A stretch of DNA of 64,000 nucleotides from JAAYDI01 sp052034005. Its GTDB lineage: Bacteria; Planctomycetota; Planctomycetia; Pirellulales; Pirellulaceae. Positions within the stretch are counted from its first letter, which is position 1; each line of letters opens with the position of its first letter. A program made the translations under genes and the position numbers. The notes beneath the pieces are model-generated. The model ran no database searches, was not told the DNA's origin, and saw only the letters and a list, made by a program, of their open reading frames with translations. The DNA lies in the NCBI GenBank assembly GCA_052034005.1, contig JBPOJB010000013.1:62001-126000 (forward strand), in the 5' to 3' direction. Shown in pieces: positions 43,134 through 52,149 of this stretch.

Positions 43134-46100
43134 ATGTCCAAACGCAGTCGGCAGTTGCTATCCGTATTCCTGTCTCTCGGCGTGTTGTACGCGGCGGCCT
43201 CGCGAGCGTCCGATCCGGTGGCTGATACCTACGGAGCGCGTCTGGCCAGCTACGACAAGGCCGTTGGCGAGTCGTATTTCGCGCTGAGCCTCACGCCCCA
43301 GCAGCGCCCGGAAGCGTCCGACACACACGAGGTGGTGATCCTGGTGGATACCTCGGCGAGCCAAACCGGGGCGTTCCGTGATGATGGGTTGCTGGCGGTC
43401 AAGACGATCCTGGAGCGGCTCGATCCCCGGGACCAGGTCAGACTCATTGCCGTGGACCTGGCGGCCGTGCCGCTGTGCGACCAGTTTGTAGCGGCCGGCA
43501 GCCCGGAGATGCAGGCTGCGTTCCGCAAGCTCGAGCAGCGCACGCCGCTGGGCGCAACGGACATGGTCGCGGCGCTGCAGGCGGCGGTGGACAGTTTTCC
43601 CGACGGTTCGGTGGAGCATCCGCGCGCGGTGATCTACGTGGGAGACGGCCTGAGCCATGCGAACTTTTTCGGTGACCCGCAGATCAAGGCCCTGGTCGAC
43701 AAGTTGATCGCGCGCCGGGCGCCCGTTTCGAGTCTGGCCCTTGGTCCTCAGCGAGGGGTGGAGTTCCTGGCCGTGATGGCCAATCAGACGGGTGGCATCC
43801 TGTGCCTCGATTCGGACGAGGAGGCGTCAGTTCAGGCGGCGGGCGTGGCGCTGGCCAAGGCGGCCCAGCAGCCGGTGTTCTGGCCCCAGGAAACCCAGTT
43901 CTCGGCGGGGATCGTCGAGTACTATCCGTCCACCTTCCCCCCGTTGCGGACTGATCGCGATACGATCCTGATCGGCAAGCTCGAAGGTCGCGACCCGCAG
44001 GCGATTCGGGTCCAGGCGGAGGTCAACGGCCAGCGCGTCGAGCTGTCTTGGAACGTCCCGGTAGAGCGGTCGAGCGAGGATTTTGCATTCCTGCCCACCT
44101 TGGTGGACAAGGCGCGTGACAACGGCGGCCTGACCCTGCCGACCGTGGGCTCCGCGGGGCTGCGCGAAGTGGCCCGACTGATCTTCGCCGGCTCGCAGGA
44201 CCTGTCGATGACGAGCGGCGATCCACCTGTGGATTCGCCTGCCGTGCGGGTGGCGTTCCAGTTCTGTGCTTTCCAGGAAGCGCCTGCCGAGGAGCCGCCG
44301 GTTGAACCGGCCGACTCGACCGCCCCACCGGCCGACGCGGCCACGCCACCGGCCGATTCGACCACCCCGCCGGCCGACGCGGCTGCGCCGCCGGCCGACG
44401 ACGATGGCGATCTGCTCGCGGAACTCAACGCGGAAGCGAAACTGCTCGAGCAGGTGCAGGCCAGCCGCCAGGTGGTCGCCGCGAAGACCCGCGCGGAAAT
44501 CGAATATGGGTTGGGCCAGGCGCGTAAGCAGATGGGAGTCAATGCGGCGATTGCCATTCAGTCCCTGAAGGTGATGCTGGACAACGTCGACCGTGCGGTC
44601 GAGCTGGATCCGGAAACCCGCGCGCAGTTGCGCGACCGGTTAGTCGCCGCGATTCGCGAAGCGGACCGGCGTCAGGTCCAACAGGATACCGAGCGGCGGC
44701 AGACGCAGGAGAACCAGGCGATCGCGGACGAAGCCCGCCGCCTGGCCGCGGAATACTCCGACCGGCGCCAACGCGTCAAACTGCTGATGGAAAAATTCGA
44801 CGCCCTGATCGACGAAGGGATCAGCCTGGCGCGCGAAGGCGAACACGACAAGGCCAAGAGCAACTTCGAAGCGGCAATCACCGAGATCTCGGATCCCATC
44901 GAGAGCCTGCTGCCCATGGATCCCATCGGCAATTCGGCCCGCTACAACGCCAGTATCCTGCGGCAATTGGCCGGCATCCAGAAGATCCGCGAACTGCGGC
45001 AACGCGGGTTCGCCGGAGCACTCTACGAAGTCGAACGCTCCGCCATCCCCTTCCCGGACGAACCGCCCATCGTGTATCCGGACCCGGAATTCTGGGAACG
45101 GATCTCCATTGCCCGGGAGAAATACAAGTCCATGGACCTGCTGAGCAGCGGTACGCCCGAGCGGCGAATCTACGATGCGTTGGATGGCGAGATCCAACTG
45201 GATTTCAACGACACGCCCCTGTCGGAAGTCGTGGACTACATCAAGAACGCACGCAACATTCCCATCATCATCGACAAACGTGCCTTGGATGACGCGGGAC
45301 TCGGGACCGACACGCCCGTGACGATCAACCTGACGGGCATCACGCTCCGATCGGCACTCAAGCTCATGCTCAAGGAACTCGAGCTCACCTATGTGATCCG
45401 CGATGAGGTGCTGAAGATCACCACCCCAGACGAGGCGGAAAACGAACTGCTGACGAAGGTCTACCCCGTGGCCGACCTGGTCATGCCCATTCTCGGTGGG
45501 ATGGGAGGCGGGATGATGGGAGGCATGGGAGGCTTTGGCGGCATGGGGGGCTTTGGAGGCATGGGAGGCATGGGAGGCATGGGAGGCTTTGGCGGCATGG
45601 GAGGCATGGGAGGATTCTTTGCCGTCGATGAGGATTTGAAGCTGGGCGACAAGCCGGCCCGCGCCACACCGACTGTGGAAGAGGCTGCCGCGGCAGCCGC
45701 CGGTGCGCCGCCGATGGACGCCATGGGCGTGCGTGTCCCGTTGGGCGACCCGATCAAGCTGGAGGTAGCCGAGGGTCAATCGGTGGTCGACGCATGGGAC
45801 GCGTTTTTTGCGCGTTCCAAGCGTGAAGGTGCCGGCAAGGCGCTTGCGGTGGACGGGCGCATTCGCGCGACCGCACGCGAGTTATCGAGCCAGGAGCAAT
45901 ACGGTGACATCGTAGTCATGCTTGAGTCGGCGATCCGCGGGTCGTTTGCCCAGCCTTGGATGTATGAAGCGCTCGGCCTGGCCATGCTGGCCAGCGAGGC
46001 ACCGGAGGCCGAGGTGGAGCGAGCCTTGATGTCGGCGGTGGACTTGACGAGCAGTCCGGATGAGGCGCTGAACCTGGCGATTTACATGGCCCGCCTCGGC

Positions 46101-47126
46101 CTGGATCGCCGGGCTCTGCAGCTGTTCCGCCAGTTGGCCTCTATCAACCCATTCCGGCCGGAGCCCTACGCCATGGGCCTCGCATGCGCCAAGCGGCTGA
46201 ATGATATCGACGGCATCCGTTGGGCTACGTTGGGGGTGCTGGACCAGGCGTGGCCGGAGAATCAGCGGTCGATTGAAGACCGTGCATTACGCCTGGCCCG
46301 GGCGACGGTCGAGGAGCTGCGGGCGGCCGGCCGCATGGAGGAGGCCGACGCGTATGAGGAGGCGATTGAGGAGGCGCGTCTGCGCGACGTGATCGTCAAA
46401 GTCACGTGGAACGGCGATGCCGATCTGGACCTGGAAGTGGAAGAGCCGGGCGGGACGGTCTGCGCCTTGCTGCACGCCCCCCGCACCACGGCCGGCGGCG
46501 TGATGTTGGGCGACGCTTTCGCCTCGGGCCAGAACACGGAGGGCTACACCGAGACCTACATTTGCCCGAAGGGTTTCAGTGGCCAGTATCGGCTGTTGAT
46601 CCATCGCGTGTGGGGGAAGGTGACGGCCGGCAAAGTGACGGTGGACATCCAGACGCGCAACCCGGACAAGCCGCACATTCGCGAACACCTCAAGATCGGC
46701 GACAAGGACGCCATCGTATCGTTTGAGGTGCTCCATGGCCGGCGCACCGAGCAGTTGTCTCAGCACCAGTTGGCCCAGTTGCAAGCTCAGCCGGTCGTCG
46801 AGGATCGTGCGGCCCTTACGCGGCAACTGAGCCGCTACGAGGACTCGTTGGCGGACCGGGATTTCCGCCGTTCGCGGGCTCACCAGCGCGGCTGGGCCGG
46901 CGGTGGGCCGGTCGGCTTCCAGCCGCAGATCACCGTGCTGCCGCAAGGCACCATGTTGATGGGCGCGGGCGCACTGGCCGTGGTGTCGGCCGACCGGCGA
47001 TATGTTCGCTCGGCACCCTACCCGTTCTTCTCCCAGATCGGCGAAGTGACGACCTTCGACTTCGGTGGCGGGACGCGCGACACGCTCAACGACGACGACG
47101 ATGACGACACGGGCGGCAACAACTGA
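43134..47126 (+). CDS. Giant secreted VWA / STN-like / DUF2135-like protein
   Basis: A 1330-aa exported protein (signal SVFLSLGVLYAAASRA). Domains in order: a VWA domain at about 65-245 with an intact MIDAS (D72, S74, S76 in VDTSASQ; later GATDM and VGDGLS); a beta-rich part; a Pro/Ala/Asp linker at 383-424; coiled coil at about 430-570; an STN-like secretin/TonB short domain at about 679-770 (IQLDFNDTPLSEVVDYI; TLRSALKLMLKELELTYVI); a Gly/Met repeat at 788-827; a helical repeat region; a DUF2135-like domain at about 1083-1190 (VKVTWNGDADLDLEVEEPGG); and an Asp-rich tail. GGAG precedes the start. Metal-dependent surface adhesion or an envelope scaffold is plausible; no function is established. 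Confidence 0.82.
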   Translation: MSKRSRQLLSVFLSLGVLYAAASRASDPVADTYGARLASYDKAVGESYFALSLTPQQRPEASDTHEVVILVDTSASQTGAFRDDGLLAVKTILERLDPRDQVRLIAVDLAAVPLCDQFVAAGSPEMQAAFRKLEQRTPLGATDMVAALQAAVDSFPDGSVEHPRAVIYVGDGLSHANFFGDPQIKALVDKLIARRAPVSSLALGPQRGVEFLAVMANQTGGILCLDSDEEASVQAAGVALAKAAQQPVFWPQETQFSAGIVEYYPSTFPPLRTDRDTILIGKLEGRDPQAIRVQAEVNGQRVELSWNVPVERSSEDFAFLPTLVDKARDNGGLTLPTVGSAGLREVARLIFAGSQDLSMTSGDPPVDSPAVRVAFQFCAFQEAPAEEPPVEPADSTAPPADAATPPADSTTPPADAAAPPADDDGDLLAELNAEAKLLEQVQASRQVVAAKTRAEIEYGLGQARKQMGVNAAIAIQSLKVMLDNVDRAVELDPETRAQLRDRLVAAIREADRRQVQQDTERRQTQENQAIADEARRLAAEYSDRRQRVKLLMEKFDALIDEGISLAREGEHDKAKSNFEAAITEISDPIESLLPMDPIGNSARYNASILRQLAGIQKIRELRQRGFAGALYEVERSAIPFPDEPPIVYPDPEFWERISIAREKYKSMDLLSSGTPERRIYDALDGEIQLDFNDTPLSEVVDYIKNARNIPIIIDKRALDDAGLGTDTPVTINLTGITLRSALKLMLKELELTYVIRDEVLKITTPDEAENELLTKVYPVADLVMPILGGMGGGMMGGMGGFGGMGGFGGMGGMGGMGGFGGMGGMGGFFAVDEDLKLGDKPARATPTVEEAAAAAAGAPPMDAMGVRVPLGDPIKLEVAEGQSVVDAWDAFFARSKREGAGKALAVDGRIRATARELSSQEQYGDIVVMLESAIRGSFAQPWMYEALGLAMLASEAPEAEVERALMSAVDLTSSPDEALNLAIYMARLGLDRRALQLFRQLASINPFRPEPYAMGLACAKRLNDIDGIRWATLGVLDQAWPENQRSIEDRALRLARATVEELRAAGRMEEADAYEEAIEEARLRDVIVKVTWNGDADLDLEVEEPGGTVCALLHAPRTTAGGVMLGDAFASGQNTEGYTETYICPKGFSGQYRLLIHRVWGKVTAGKVTVDIQTRNPDKPHIREHLKIGDKDAIVSFEVLHGRRTEQLSQHQLAQLQAQPVVEDRAALTRQLSRYEDSLADRDFRRSRAHQRGWAGGGPVGFQPQITVLPQGTMLMGAGALAVVSADRRYVRSAPYPFFSQIGEVTTFDFGGGTRDTLNDDDDDDTGGNN
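45495..45614 (+). repeat. GGM/GGF coding repeat in the VWA protein
   Basis: About 120 bases of near-perfect GGAGGCATG and GGCTTTGGC units encoding GGMGG and GGFGG. They separate the STN-like and helical regions. The composition resembles the Gly/Met segments of the EF-hand protein at 37350. Confidence 0.88.
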
Positions 47127-47174
47127 CCGGGCGGTCGGCCCGTCGTCGGCTGTCGAGCTCGGACTAACCGCGCA

Positions 47175-47215
47175 GGGGCCCGGGGCGCCGACTCCGTGGC
47201 AGCCCGGGCCCCTTT
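47175..47215 (+). terminator. Probable terminator after the VWA gene
   Basis: GGGGCCCGGG (47175-47184) pairs with CCCGGGCCCC (47203-47212) around an 18-base loop, followed by only three T residues. The stem is very stable, but the short T-run makes efficient intrinsic termination less certain. Confidence 0.6.
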
Positions 47216-47265
47216 CCCGCGCGCGGGCGACCACCTGCTGACCACCCGGCTGGCACCGCGTCGCA

Positions 47266-47294
47266 TTGTCAGCGCTCCGCGTCTTCCGTATACT
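47266..47294 (+). promoter_or_regulatory. Promoter for the protease-tsaD pair
   Basis: TTGTCA (47266-47271, 5 of 6) and TATACT (47289-47294, 5 of 6) are separated by exactly 17 bases. The start would be near 47301, giving a leader of about 45 bases. Confidence 0.75.
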
Positions 47295-47344
47295 TCCTCC
47301 GCACGGGTTGGCGGGAATGCGAGGACCGATCAGGAGTCGTTCGT

Positions 47345-48802
47345 ATGCGCGTGGGTTGCATGCCGGTTGTCCAGGCCGGACTGGTCTGGCTGGTGTTGAT
47401 GGGTTGCGCGCCACGCGGCGCCCAGGGGTCAGACACGGAACCACCAGGGCCGGCAACCAGCCCGGTGCCTGCGCCATCGGCGCCGACAGCTCAGCAGTTG
47501 GCCGAAGAGCGGGAGTTGATCCGCTTGTTTGCCGATACGCTCGAACAGATCCGGGCCCACTACGTGGACGCCCGGGTGGGCGACCGCGAGCTGATCGAGG
47601 CCGCCATCCAGGGCATGATGCAGAAGCTCGATCCCTACTCGGACTACATCGATCCGACGCACATCGACCAGTTCCAGAAGCTGATGGAGGGCGAGTACGT
47701 GGGGATCGGCGTCCATCTGGGAGCGCGGGACGGCCAGATCCAGATCGTCAGCCCGCTGTACGATACCCCGGCCTGGCGCGCGGGCCTGCGCGCCGGCGAT
47801 CGGATCCTGACGATCGGCGACCGGGCCACGCGCGGGTTATCGGTCGAAGACGTGGTCAAGCTCATGGCCGGCGCGCCCGGGACCGACGTGACGATCTCGG
47901 TGTGGCGCCGCGCGGAACCGGAGCCGCGTACGGTGACGCTCAAGCGCGAGGTGATCCAGCAGCCGACGGTGCTCGGCTATCGCCGCAGCGCGGAGGGGGT
48001 GTGGGACTATGTGTGCGACGCGGACCACAAGATCGGCTACGTCCGCCTGACGTCGTTCAGCCGCGGCACCGCATCCGACCTGGCGTCCGTGCTCACGCAA
48101 TTGCAGTCGCGAGGCATCCAGGGCCTGGTGCTCGACCTGCGTTTCAATCCGGGCGGCATCCTCAACCAGGCGATCGAGGTGAGCGACCTGTTTCTGCGCG
48201 AGGGGCAGATCGTGAGCGTGTCCGGGCGCGGCATCAACCCGCCGCCCTGGGAAGCCCACTCCGAGGGGACGCTGATCCCGGCCGGCTTCCCCATGACCGT
48301 GCTGGTCAACCGCTTCAGCGCCAGTGCGGCGGAGATCGTGTCGGCCTGCCTGCAGGACCACCATGTCGCGGTGATCGTCGGCGAACGGACCTGGGGCAAA
48401 GGCAGCGTTCAGAACGTCATCGGGTTGGAGCATGGCCGCAGCGCGTTGAAGCTGACGACGGCCGAGTATCAGCGCCCCAGCGGGCAGAACATCCATCGCG
48501 GACCGGACGCCAAGGAATCGGACCCCTGGGGCGTCACGCCGGACGAAGGTTATGCGGTCGCCTACAGCGATGCCGATCTGCTGGCGCTGGGCAACCACTT
48601 CAACCATCTGGACGCGCTGGCCGAGCCGCCGCCCGAGGCCGCGGGTGCCGAGCCGACGCCGTCCGGCGACGCGCCGGATGAGTTCGTCGATCGGCAACTG
48701 GAGAAGGCGCTCGAGTACCTGCGTGGGCGAATCCATCCCGAGTCGACTCCGGCGCCGGCCGACGCGGACGCCACCGCGCGGTCTGGAGCGGCCGCCTCAT
48801 GA
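47345..48802 (+). CDS. S41 C-terminal processing peptidase (CtpA/Prc family)
   Basis: A carboxyl-terminal processing serine protease of the envelope. The 485-aa product has a lipoprotein-like signal (LVWLVLMGCAP; cysteine at 21). A PDZ domain follows at about 115-200 (YVGIGVHLGARDGQIQIVS; RAGLRAGDRILTIGDRATR), then the S41 core with the Ser in FSASAAEIVSACLQ (about 324-331) and Lys351 in WGKGSVQ. AGGAG lies upstream of the ATG. Its last four bases overlap the tsaD start (ATGA), so the two are coupled although unrelated in function. Confidence 0.92.
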   Translation: MRVGCMPVVQAGLVWLVLMGCAPRGAQGSDTEPPGPATSPVPAPSAPTAQQLAEERELIRLFADTLEQIRAHYVDARVGDRELIEAAIQGMMQKLDPYSDYIDPTHIDQFQKLMEGEYVGIGVHLGARDGQIQIVSPLYDTPAWRAGLRAGDRILTIGDRATRGLSVEDVVKLMAGAPGTDVTISVWRRAEPEPRTVTLKREVIQQPTVLGYRRSAEGVWDYVCDADHKIGYVRLTSFSRGTASDLASVLTQLQSRGIQGLVLDLRFNPGGILNQAIEVSDLFLREGQIVSVSGRGINPPPWEAHSEGTLIPAGFPMTVLVNRFSASAAEIVSACLQDHHVAVIVGERTWGKGSVQNVIGLEHGRSALKLTTAEYQRPSGQNIHRGPDAKESDPWGVTPDEGYAVAYSDADLLALGNHFNHLDALAEPPPEAAGAEPTPSGDAPDEFVDRQLEKALEYLRGRIHPESTPAPADADATARSGAAAS

Positions 48803-49821
48803 TCGTCCTGGCGTTGGAGACCACCTGTGACGAGACGGCGGCGGCCGTCGTGGACGAGCGGCTGCGGGTCTTGTCGTCGGTGGTGGCCTCGCAGGACGCG
48901 CTGCACGAGCGCTTCCGCGGCGTAGTCCCTGAGATCGCAGCGCGTGCGCATGTCGAGCGGTTGCTGCCGGTGGTGGACGAGGCGTTGCGGCGCGCCGGAG
49001 TCGCGCTGCAGGACCTCTCGGCGATCGCGGTGGCCAACACGCCGGGTCTTGCCGGTTCGCTGCTGGTGGGGCTGGTCGCCGCCAAAACGCTCTGCGTGGC
49101 GCTGGGCAAGCCGCTGGTGGCCGTGAACCACCTGCATGCCCACGTCTATGCGTGCCGGGTGGCCAGCGGCGTGGAGGTGTTCCCGTGCGTGGGGTTCATC
49201 GTCAGCGGCGGGCATACCAGCTTGTACGCCTGTGCGAGCCCGAGCCAGTTCACATGGCTCGGCGGAACCGTCGATGATGCGGCCGGCGAGGCCTTTGACA
49301 AGGTCGCCTCCATGCTCGGGCTCACCTACCCGGGCGGCCCGGCCATTGCCCGAGCCGCCGAGCGCGGCAACCCGGCGGCCTACCCGTTCCCGCGCCCGAT
49401 GCTCAGCGACGACACCCGGCTGGATTTCAGTTTCAGCGGGCTCAAGACGGCCGTGCGGTACGCCATCACCGGAATGGGACGCTGCGATTTCACCGCGCTA
49501 CAGCTCCCAGCCCAGCAGGTCGCCGATCTGGCTGCCAGCTTCCAGCAGGCCGTGGTGGATTGCCTGATCGGCAAAGCGTGTCTGGCGCTGCGTCGCACCG
49601 GGCTGAAGCGATTGTGTGTCGGCGGCGGCGTGGCGGCCAACAGCCAGCTCCGGCAACAGCTGGCGGCCGCCGTGCGGCAGGCGGGCGCCGAACTGTATGT
49701 CGCGCCGCCCGAATTGTGTACCGACAATGCGGTGATGGGCGCCATCGCCGTCGAACGCCTCAAGGCGCACGCAACCGAGCCCTTGGACCTCGATATCCAC
49801 CCGGGGCTCGTTCGGCCCTAG
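48799..49821 (+). CDS. tsaD: tRNA N6-threonylcarbamoyladenosine synthase subunit TsaD
   Basis: TsaD transfers threonylcarbamoyl to A37 of ANN-decoding tRNAs, with TsaB and TsaE, in the cytoplasm. The 340-aa product shows the ASKHA-fold motifs ALETTCDETAAAVVD near residue 5, metal ligands H111 and H115 in NHLHAHVYA, GFIVSGGHTSLY, GKAF-like AAGEAFDKVASMLGL with YPGGP, and a C-terminal CTDNAVMGA aspartate. The length is typical. It overlaps the protease gene by four bases, and its stop overlaps the end of the convergent DUF1207 gene by four bases. Confidence 0.96.
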   Translation: MIVLALETTCDETAAAVVDERLRVLSSVVASQDALHERFRGVVPEIAARAHVERLLPVVDEALRRAGVALQDLSAIAVANTPGLAGSLLVGLVAAKTLCVALGKPLVAVNHLHAHVYACRVASGVEVFPCVGFIVSGGHTSLYACASPSQFTWLGGTVDDAAGEAFDKVASMLGLTYPGGPAIARAAERGNPAAYPFPRPMLSDDTRLDFSFSGLKTAVRYAITGMGRCDFTALQLPAQQVADLAASFQQAVVDCLIGKACLALRRTGLKRLCVGGGVAANSQLRQQLAAAVRQAGAELYVAPPELCTDNAVMGAIAVERLKAHATEPLDLDIHPGLVRP

Positions 49822-50807
49822 AAGTCGTACCACAAGCCGAGTCCAATGGCTTCCTCGGACTGGTCGTAGAACGAGTACTGGGCGCTCTTGCCGTTGTAAT
49901 AGTGCACGCCAAACCGCAGCAGGTGGCGGTCGCGATCCGTCATCCAGGACCAGCCGGTCATGACGGCCAGGTTGCCGCCGAAATCCACCTCCTGCCGCAG
50001 GTGCCCGTTGATTGCGAAGAAGGGTGCACCGCGAAAGCCGGTCGGCGCATTGGGCGCCCAGTCCGCGCCGAACTGGAACTCCCATGGCTCGCTCACCTCG
50101 CACCGGAAGCTCCAGCCCGCCTCGGCGTACAGGCGGAGCATGTCGGTCACGTAGATCGAATACCCTAAGACCAGCGCATCGCGCGACCAATTCAGCCGCG
50201 GATAGCCGGGATACGCGAGCACAAACTCGTCACCCAAGTGCGAACTGATGTGGTAATACCCGAACTTCACCTGGTGGATGCCGATCCCATAAGTCAGCGG
50301 GACGCCGACGCGATAGTCCGTCGCGCGGACATCGACGTGGCTGTCCACGTCCAACCGCACCTGGGCCGCGCCCTCGGCGTCGATCTGGAAGCCCTCCGGC
50401 ATCAGCGGATCGCGATCACCGTATCGCAGCAGACCCACGCGCGCACCAAGCACTCCCTCCCACAGGCGGGTATCGTCCTTCACCCAGGTGATCGATGTGC
50501 CGGCACGAGCCTCTTTCATCCCCGCCAGGTAAGACTTGTAGATCAGGTCGGTCGGCATCAACTGCCAGTGCCAGCCGCCTGGAACCAGCGGGTACACGTG
50601 CCCATTGTCCAGGTACGCGTCGAGATCGAAATACGGTTGCTCCACGGTCTGGGGGACGACCGCAGGCGTCTCGACCAGCCCTGACGATGCCGGGACGTAT
50701 GGCATTTGTCCGACTGCTGCTGCGGCGGTCAGCGACCAGACGAAACACGCGGCCAGCGACCATCGTAAACGAGCTTTCCGATCACGGAACACGGTTTCGT
50801 ACTCCAT
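49818..50807 (-). CDS. DUF1207-like exported protein
   Basis: A 329-aa protein with a signal peptide (WSLAACFVWSLTAAAAVGQ) and many alternating aromatic strands, as in an outer-membrane beta-barrel. Segments such as PTDLIYKSYLAGMKEARAG, FGYYHISSHLGDEFVLAYP and WSWMTDRDRHLLRFGVHYY fit the DUF1207 family, which is common in planctomycetes and uncharacterised. The C-terminus ends in an aromatic residue (LGLWYDF), as many outer-membrane proteins do. GGAGG is three bases from the ATG at 50807. It converges on tsaD. Confidence 0.65.
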   Translation of the reverse strand: MEYETVFRDRKARLRWSLAACFVWSLTAAAAVGQMPYVPASSGLVETPAVVPQTVEQPYFDLDAYLDNGHVYPLVPGGWHWQLMPTDLIYKSYLAGMKEARAGTSITWVKDDTRLWEGVLGARVGLLRYGDRDPLMPEGFQIDAEGAAQVRLDVDSHVDVRATDYRVGVPLTYGIGIHQVKFGYYHISSHLGDEFVLAYPGYPRLNWSRDALVLGYSIYVTDMLRLYAEAGWSFRCEVSEPWEFQFGADWAPNAPTGFRGAPFFAINGHLRQEVDFGGNLAVMTGWSWMTDRDRHLLRFGVHYYNGKSAQYSFYDQSEEAIGLGLWYDF

Positions 50808-51106
50808 CGGCCTCCGACCGGATGACGCCCAACCCGGTCGTCCCGACGATTGCGTACTCGGAGCGCAGCATGAGAAGGGTCGCAAGTGTACTCGGGCGGA
50901 CGGTTGCGGGGTAGTCCGATTCAGCGACGTGATAACGTATTGGCAGGTAACGGGTTACGTGGAGATGTCTCGATCCTGCAAGGCCGGCGCAGCGCGTCGG
51001 TGCCGGATCACGGGCGATGCATTCGGTATTATCGGCAAATCCGGGTTAGACTATCACAATCGATCGGGATGGGAGCGTGGCTTGTTGTCGTCCGAGGAGC
51101 CGTCCA

Positions 51107-52048
51107 ATGAAGAGCCGTACCTGTCGTGCCCGGCGTCTGCCGCTGGGCGTATCTCGGCGCCAGTTCCTGGTTGCCGGTGCCGCCGCCGTCTGCCTGACGC
51201 CCTGGGCCCGCACGGCCGGGAGTCTCCGGCCGGCGACGCGGAAATGGGAGATGAAGCTGTCCACCTCGTCACTTCACTATCGCGGATTGTCGTTAACCGA
51301 GGCCATCCGCCGCATCGCCGCCGTGGGCTTCCAGGGGGTCGATGTGTGGGCGCATTTCGAATGGGCCGGCCCGTTATGTGAGCATCTGGAGGATGGCCTC
51401 GAACGCATGGGGCCCGAGCAGTTTCGAAAGCTGCTTGCCGAGAACAAGCTGGCGCTCAACAGCGCGTCGTGCTATGGGGCGCCTTTCAGCCGGTTCGCCC
51501 GTGCGCTGGGCGACTGCGGTGGTTGCGTCGTCGTGCGCGGCAGCACCGGCGTCGACGGGACGGACGTCACGGCAGCGGGACTCAGGCGCCAGATGGAGCG
51601 GTTCTTCGAGTCGCTCAAGCCGGAGCTGGAACTGGCTGAGAAGTACAACTGTTCCCTGGCGATCGAAAACCACTCGGGCGAGTCGCTGCTGAACAAGCTG
51701 GACTCTTTCAAGGCGTTCACGGACCTGAATCGCAACCCGCGGCTCGGGATCGCGCTGGCGCCGTATCATGTGCAACTCAACGGCGAATCGGTGGAGGAGG
51801 CGATCCGAGTCGCATCCCAACAGATCAAGTTCTTCTACGCCTGGCAGCACGCGGAGGGTACCGAGCAGCTGCCGGGGATCGGCACGACCGACATGCGGCC
51901 GTGGCTGCGCGCCTTGGCGGACGTTGGCTATGCGGGGTTCGTCAACCCATTCATGCATTTCGAGCCGGAGCCCGACGTCATGGACGAGGCGCTTGCCAAG
52001 AGCCGCAAATACCTGCTGGACGCTTATGCGGAAGTGGTGAACGCGTGA
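51107..52048 (+). CDS. Tat-exported sugar isomerase/epimerase-like TIM barrel
   Basis: A 313-aa member of the xylose isomerase-like TIM-barrel (AP endonuclease 2) superfamily. The N-terminus holds a twin-arginine signal, SRRQFLVAGAAAVCL, so the protein is folded before export. Barrel elements include FQGVDVWAHFEWAGPL, CVVVRGSTGVDGTDV, the conserved glutamate in LAIENHSGESLLNKLD, and a histidine-bearing FYAWQHAEGTEQLPG. The metal-binding set is only partly clear. The ATG at 51107 follows CCGAGGAG. Periplasmic members of this family are widespread in planctomycetes, with unknown substrates. Confidence 0.82.
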   Translation: MKSRTCRARRLPLGVSRRQFLVAGAAAVCLTPWARTAGSLRPATRKWEMKLSTSSLHYRGLSLTEAIRRIAAVGFQGVDVWAHFEWAGPLCEHLEDGLERMGPEQFRKLLAENKLALNSASCYGAPFSRFARALGDCGGCVVVRGSTGVDGTDVTAAGLRRQMERFFESLKPELELAEKYNCSLAIENHSGESLLNKLDSFKAFTDLNRNPRLGIALAPYHVQLNGESVEEAIRVASQQIKFFYAWQHAEGTEQLPGIGTTDMRPWLRALADVGYAGFVNPFMHFEPEPDVMDEALAKSRKYLLDAYAEVVNA

Positions 52049-52149
52049 CCGGTCGGAGCTGCCGTGCGACCGGCTCTGCCGGCGCCGCACGGCGGCTGCG
52101 GGCATGATCAGGGCGGGGCGCCGGGCGGCCGGCCGTCAACAGCCCACGC

